From Dehalococcoidia bacterium (GTDB taxonomy: Bacteria > Chloroflexota > Dehalococcoidia > SAR202 > UBA11138): a stretch of 6,401 nucleotides of DNA. Made by a program: the position numbers and the translations under genes. Shown in pieces: positions 6,278 to 6,401 of the stretch. Under the pieces are notes generated by a model. That model saw only the letters and a program-made list of their open reading frames with translations. It was not told where the DNA came from and did no database searches. Numbering within the stretch: position 1 is the first letter of the stretch; every line of letters starts with the position of its first letter. The stretch spans positions 1 to 6,401 of the forward strand of contig JAAXHZ010000060.1 of assembly GCA_012270625.1 (NCBI GenBank), in the 5' to 3' direction.

Positions 6278-6335
6278 AGCCTCCCCCAGCCACACTATTG
6301 ACCACGCATCGGGGACTTATGCAATTTTCTTTATG

Positions 6336-6401
6336 GTAGGAAGCCGGCGAGTTACTCCGTGTGGAGCACTTTTCCGACAACCCCCATCCGAACCGGACGT
6401 G
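6336..6401 (-). mobile_element. Probable 3' end of a group II intron (domain V tail and domain VI)
   Basis: Read on the minus strand, the window begins with CACGTCCGGTTC (6401-6390), the typical 3' strand of group II intron domain V, whose missing 5' strand would read GAGCCGGA-like. It is followed by a G-run junction and a plausible domain VI: GGGGGTTG (6385-6378) pairs, with wobbles, to CGGCTTCC (6346-6339), enclosing a CTCC-ACAC-GGAG hairpin (6366-6355). The sequence then ends in CTAC at ~6336, as intron 3' ends commonly do. No bulged branch-point A is obvious at the usual distance, as in IIC-type introns. The rest, including any reverse transcriptase, would lie beyond the window. Based on recognition of a short motif, so moderate confidence. 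Confidence 0.5.

Larger units (their letters stand above)
6222..6331. mobile_element. MITE-like element with terminal inverted repeats and target duplication
   Basis: AGAAAATTGCATAAGT (6222-6237) is the exact reverse complement of 6315-6330, giving 16-bp perfect terminal inverted repeats around a ~110-bp non-coding body. The element is flanked by the same octamer TATGGTAG at 6214-6221 and 6332-6339, as expected for an 8-bp target-site duplication. It has no transposase, so it would move only in trans. Which insertion-sequence family could mobilise it cannot be told from the sequence. It sits just upstream of copA and next to the putative group II intron end. Confidence 0.65.

Noticed and set aside
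6186..6335. CRISPR array or copper-responsive operator upstream of copA
   Set aside because: The GGAGTGAG copies are too short and irregular for a CRISPR array, and no CsoR-, CueR- or CopY-like dyad is found.
6186..6380. N-terminal extension of the copA reading frame by 65 residues
   Set aside because: The extra frame translates the inserted element, its inverted repeats and the putative intron end. It yields a Ser/Cys-rich low-similarity stretch, and the internal ATG at 6185 places the first metal-binding domain at a normal distance.

Overview
The window looks like a piece of a moderately GC-rich bacterial chromosome in which every convincing gene lies on the minus strand. GC-rich coding, many divergent small genes and a CTCTCCCTgaGGGAGAG-type intergenic repeat recall environmental Chloroflexota (Dehalococcoidia-like) genomes, but this is an impression. 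No rRNA, tRNA or marker gene fixes the taxon.

Read in the direction of transcription (high to low coordinates), the window opens at 6401 with what looks like the last ~66 nt of a group II intron (3' strand of domain V, then domain VI). Next comes a ~110-bp AT/GC-mosaic element with 16-bp terminal inverted repeats flanked by 8-bp direct repeats, as expected of a MITE-like insertion. These lie directly upstream of a full-length Cu(I)-exporting P1B-type ATPase (copA, 3648-6185) that has two N-terminal metal-binding domains and an unusual SEHTL in place of the SEHPL motif. After 61 nt follow two tiny membrane-protein genes (3374-3586 and 3186-3368), closely spaced and with good ribosome binding sites.

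A ~180-nt non-coding stretch (3009-3185) separates these from the second unit. It contains a perfect 8-bp hairpin, a second hairpin, a possible remnant of a Uma2-like gene start, a candidate sigma-70-type promoter, and a dyad-symmetric 39-bp leader sequence centred at 3033.

The second unit (25-3005) is a four-gene operon: a divergent sigma-70-like factor, a small XRE-like helix-turn-helix protein, an ImmA/IrrE-family zinc metalloprotease, and a 406-residue protein of unknown function with faint NurA-like features. The first three genes are joined by two ATGA stop/start overlaps, so they are probably translated together. By analogy with ImmR/ImmA and DdrO/IrrE, the protease may inactivate the HTH protein on a signal. 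What is unusual is that a dedicated sigma factor heads the unit. The best candidate for an undescribed system here is this protease-gated sigma/HTH switch controlling the 406-residue protein. The operon ends in a palindromic repeat at the window edge.
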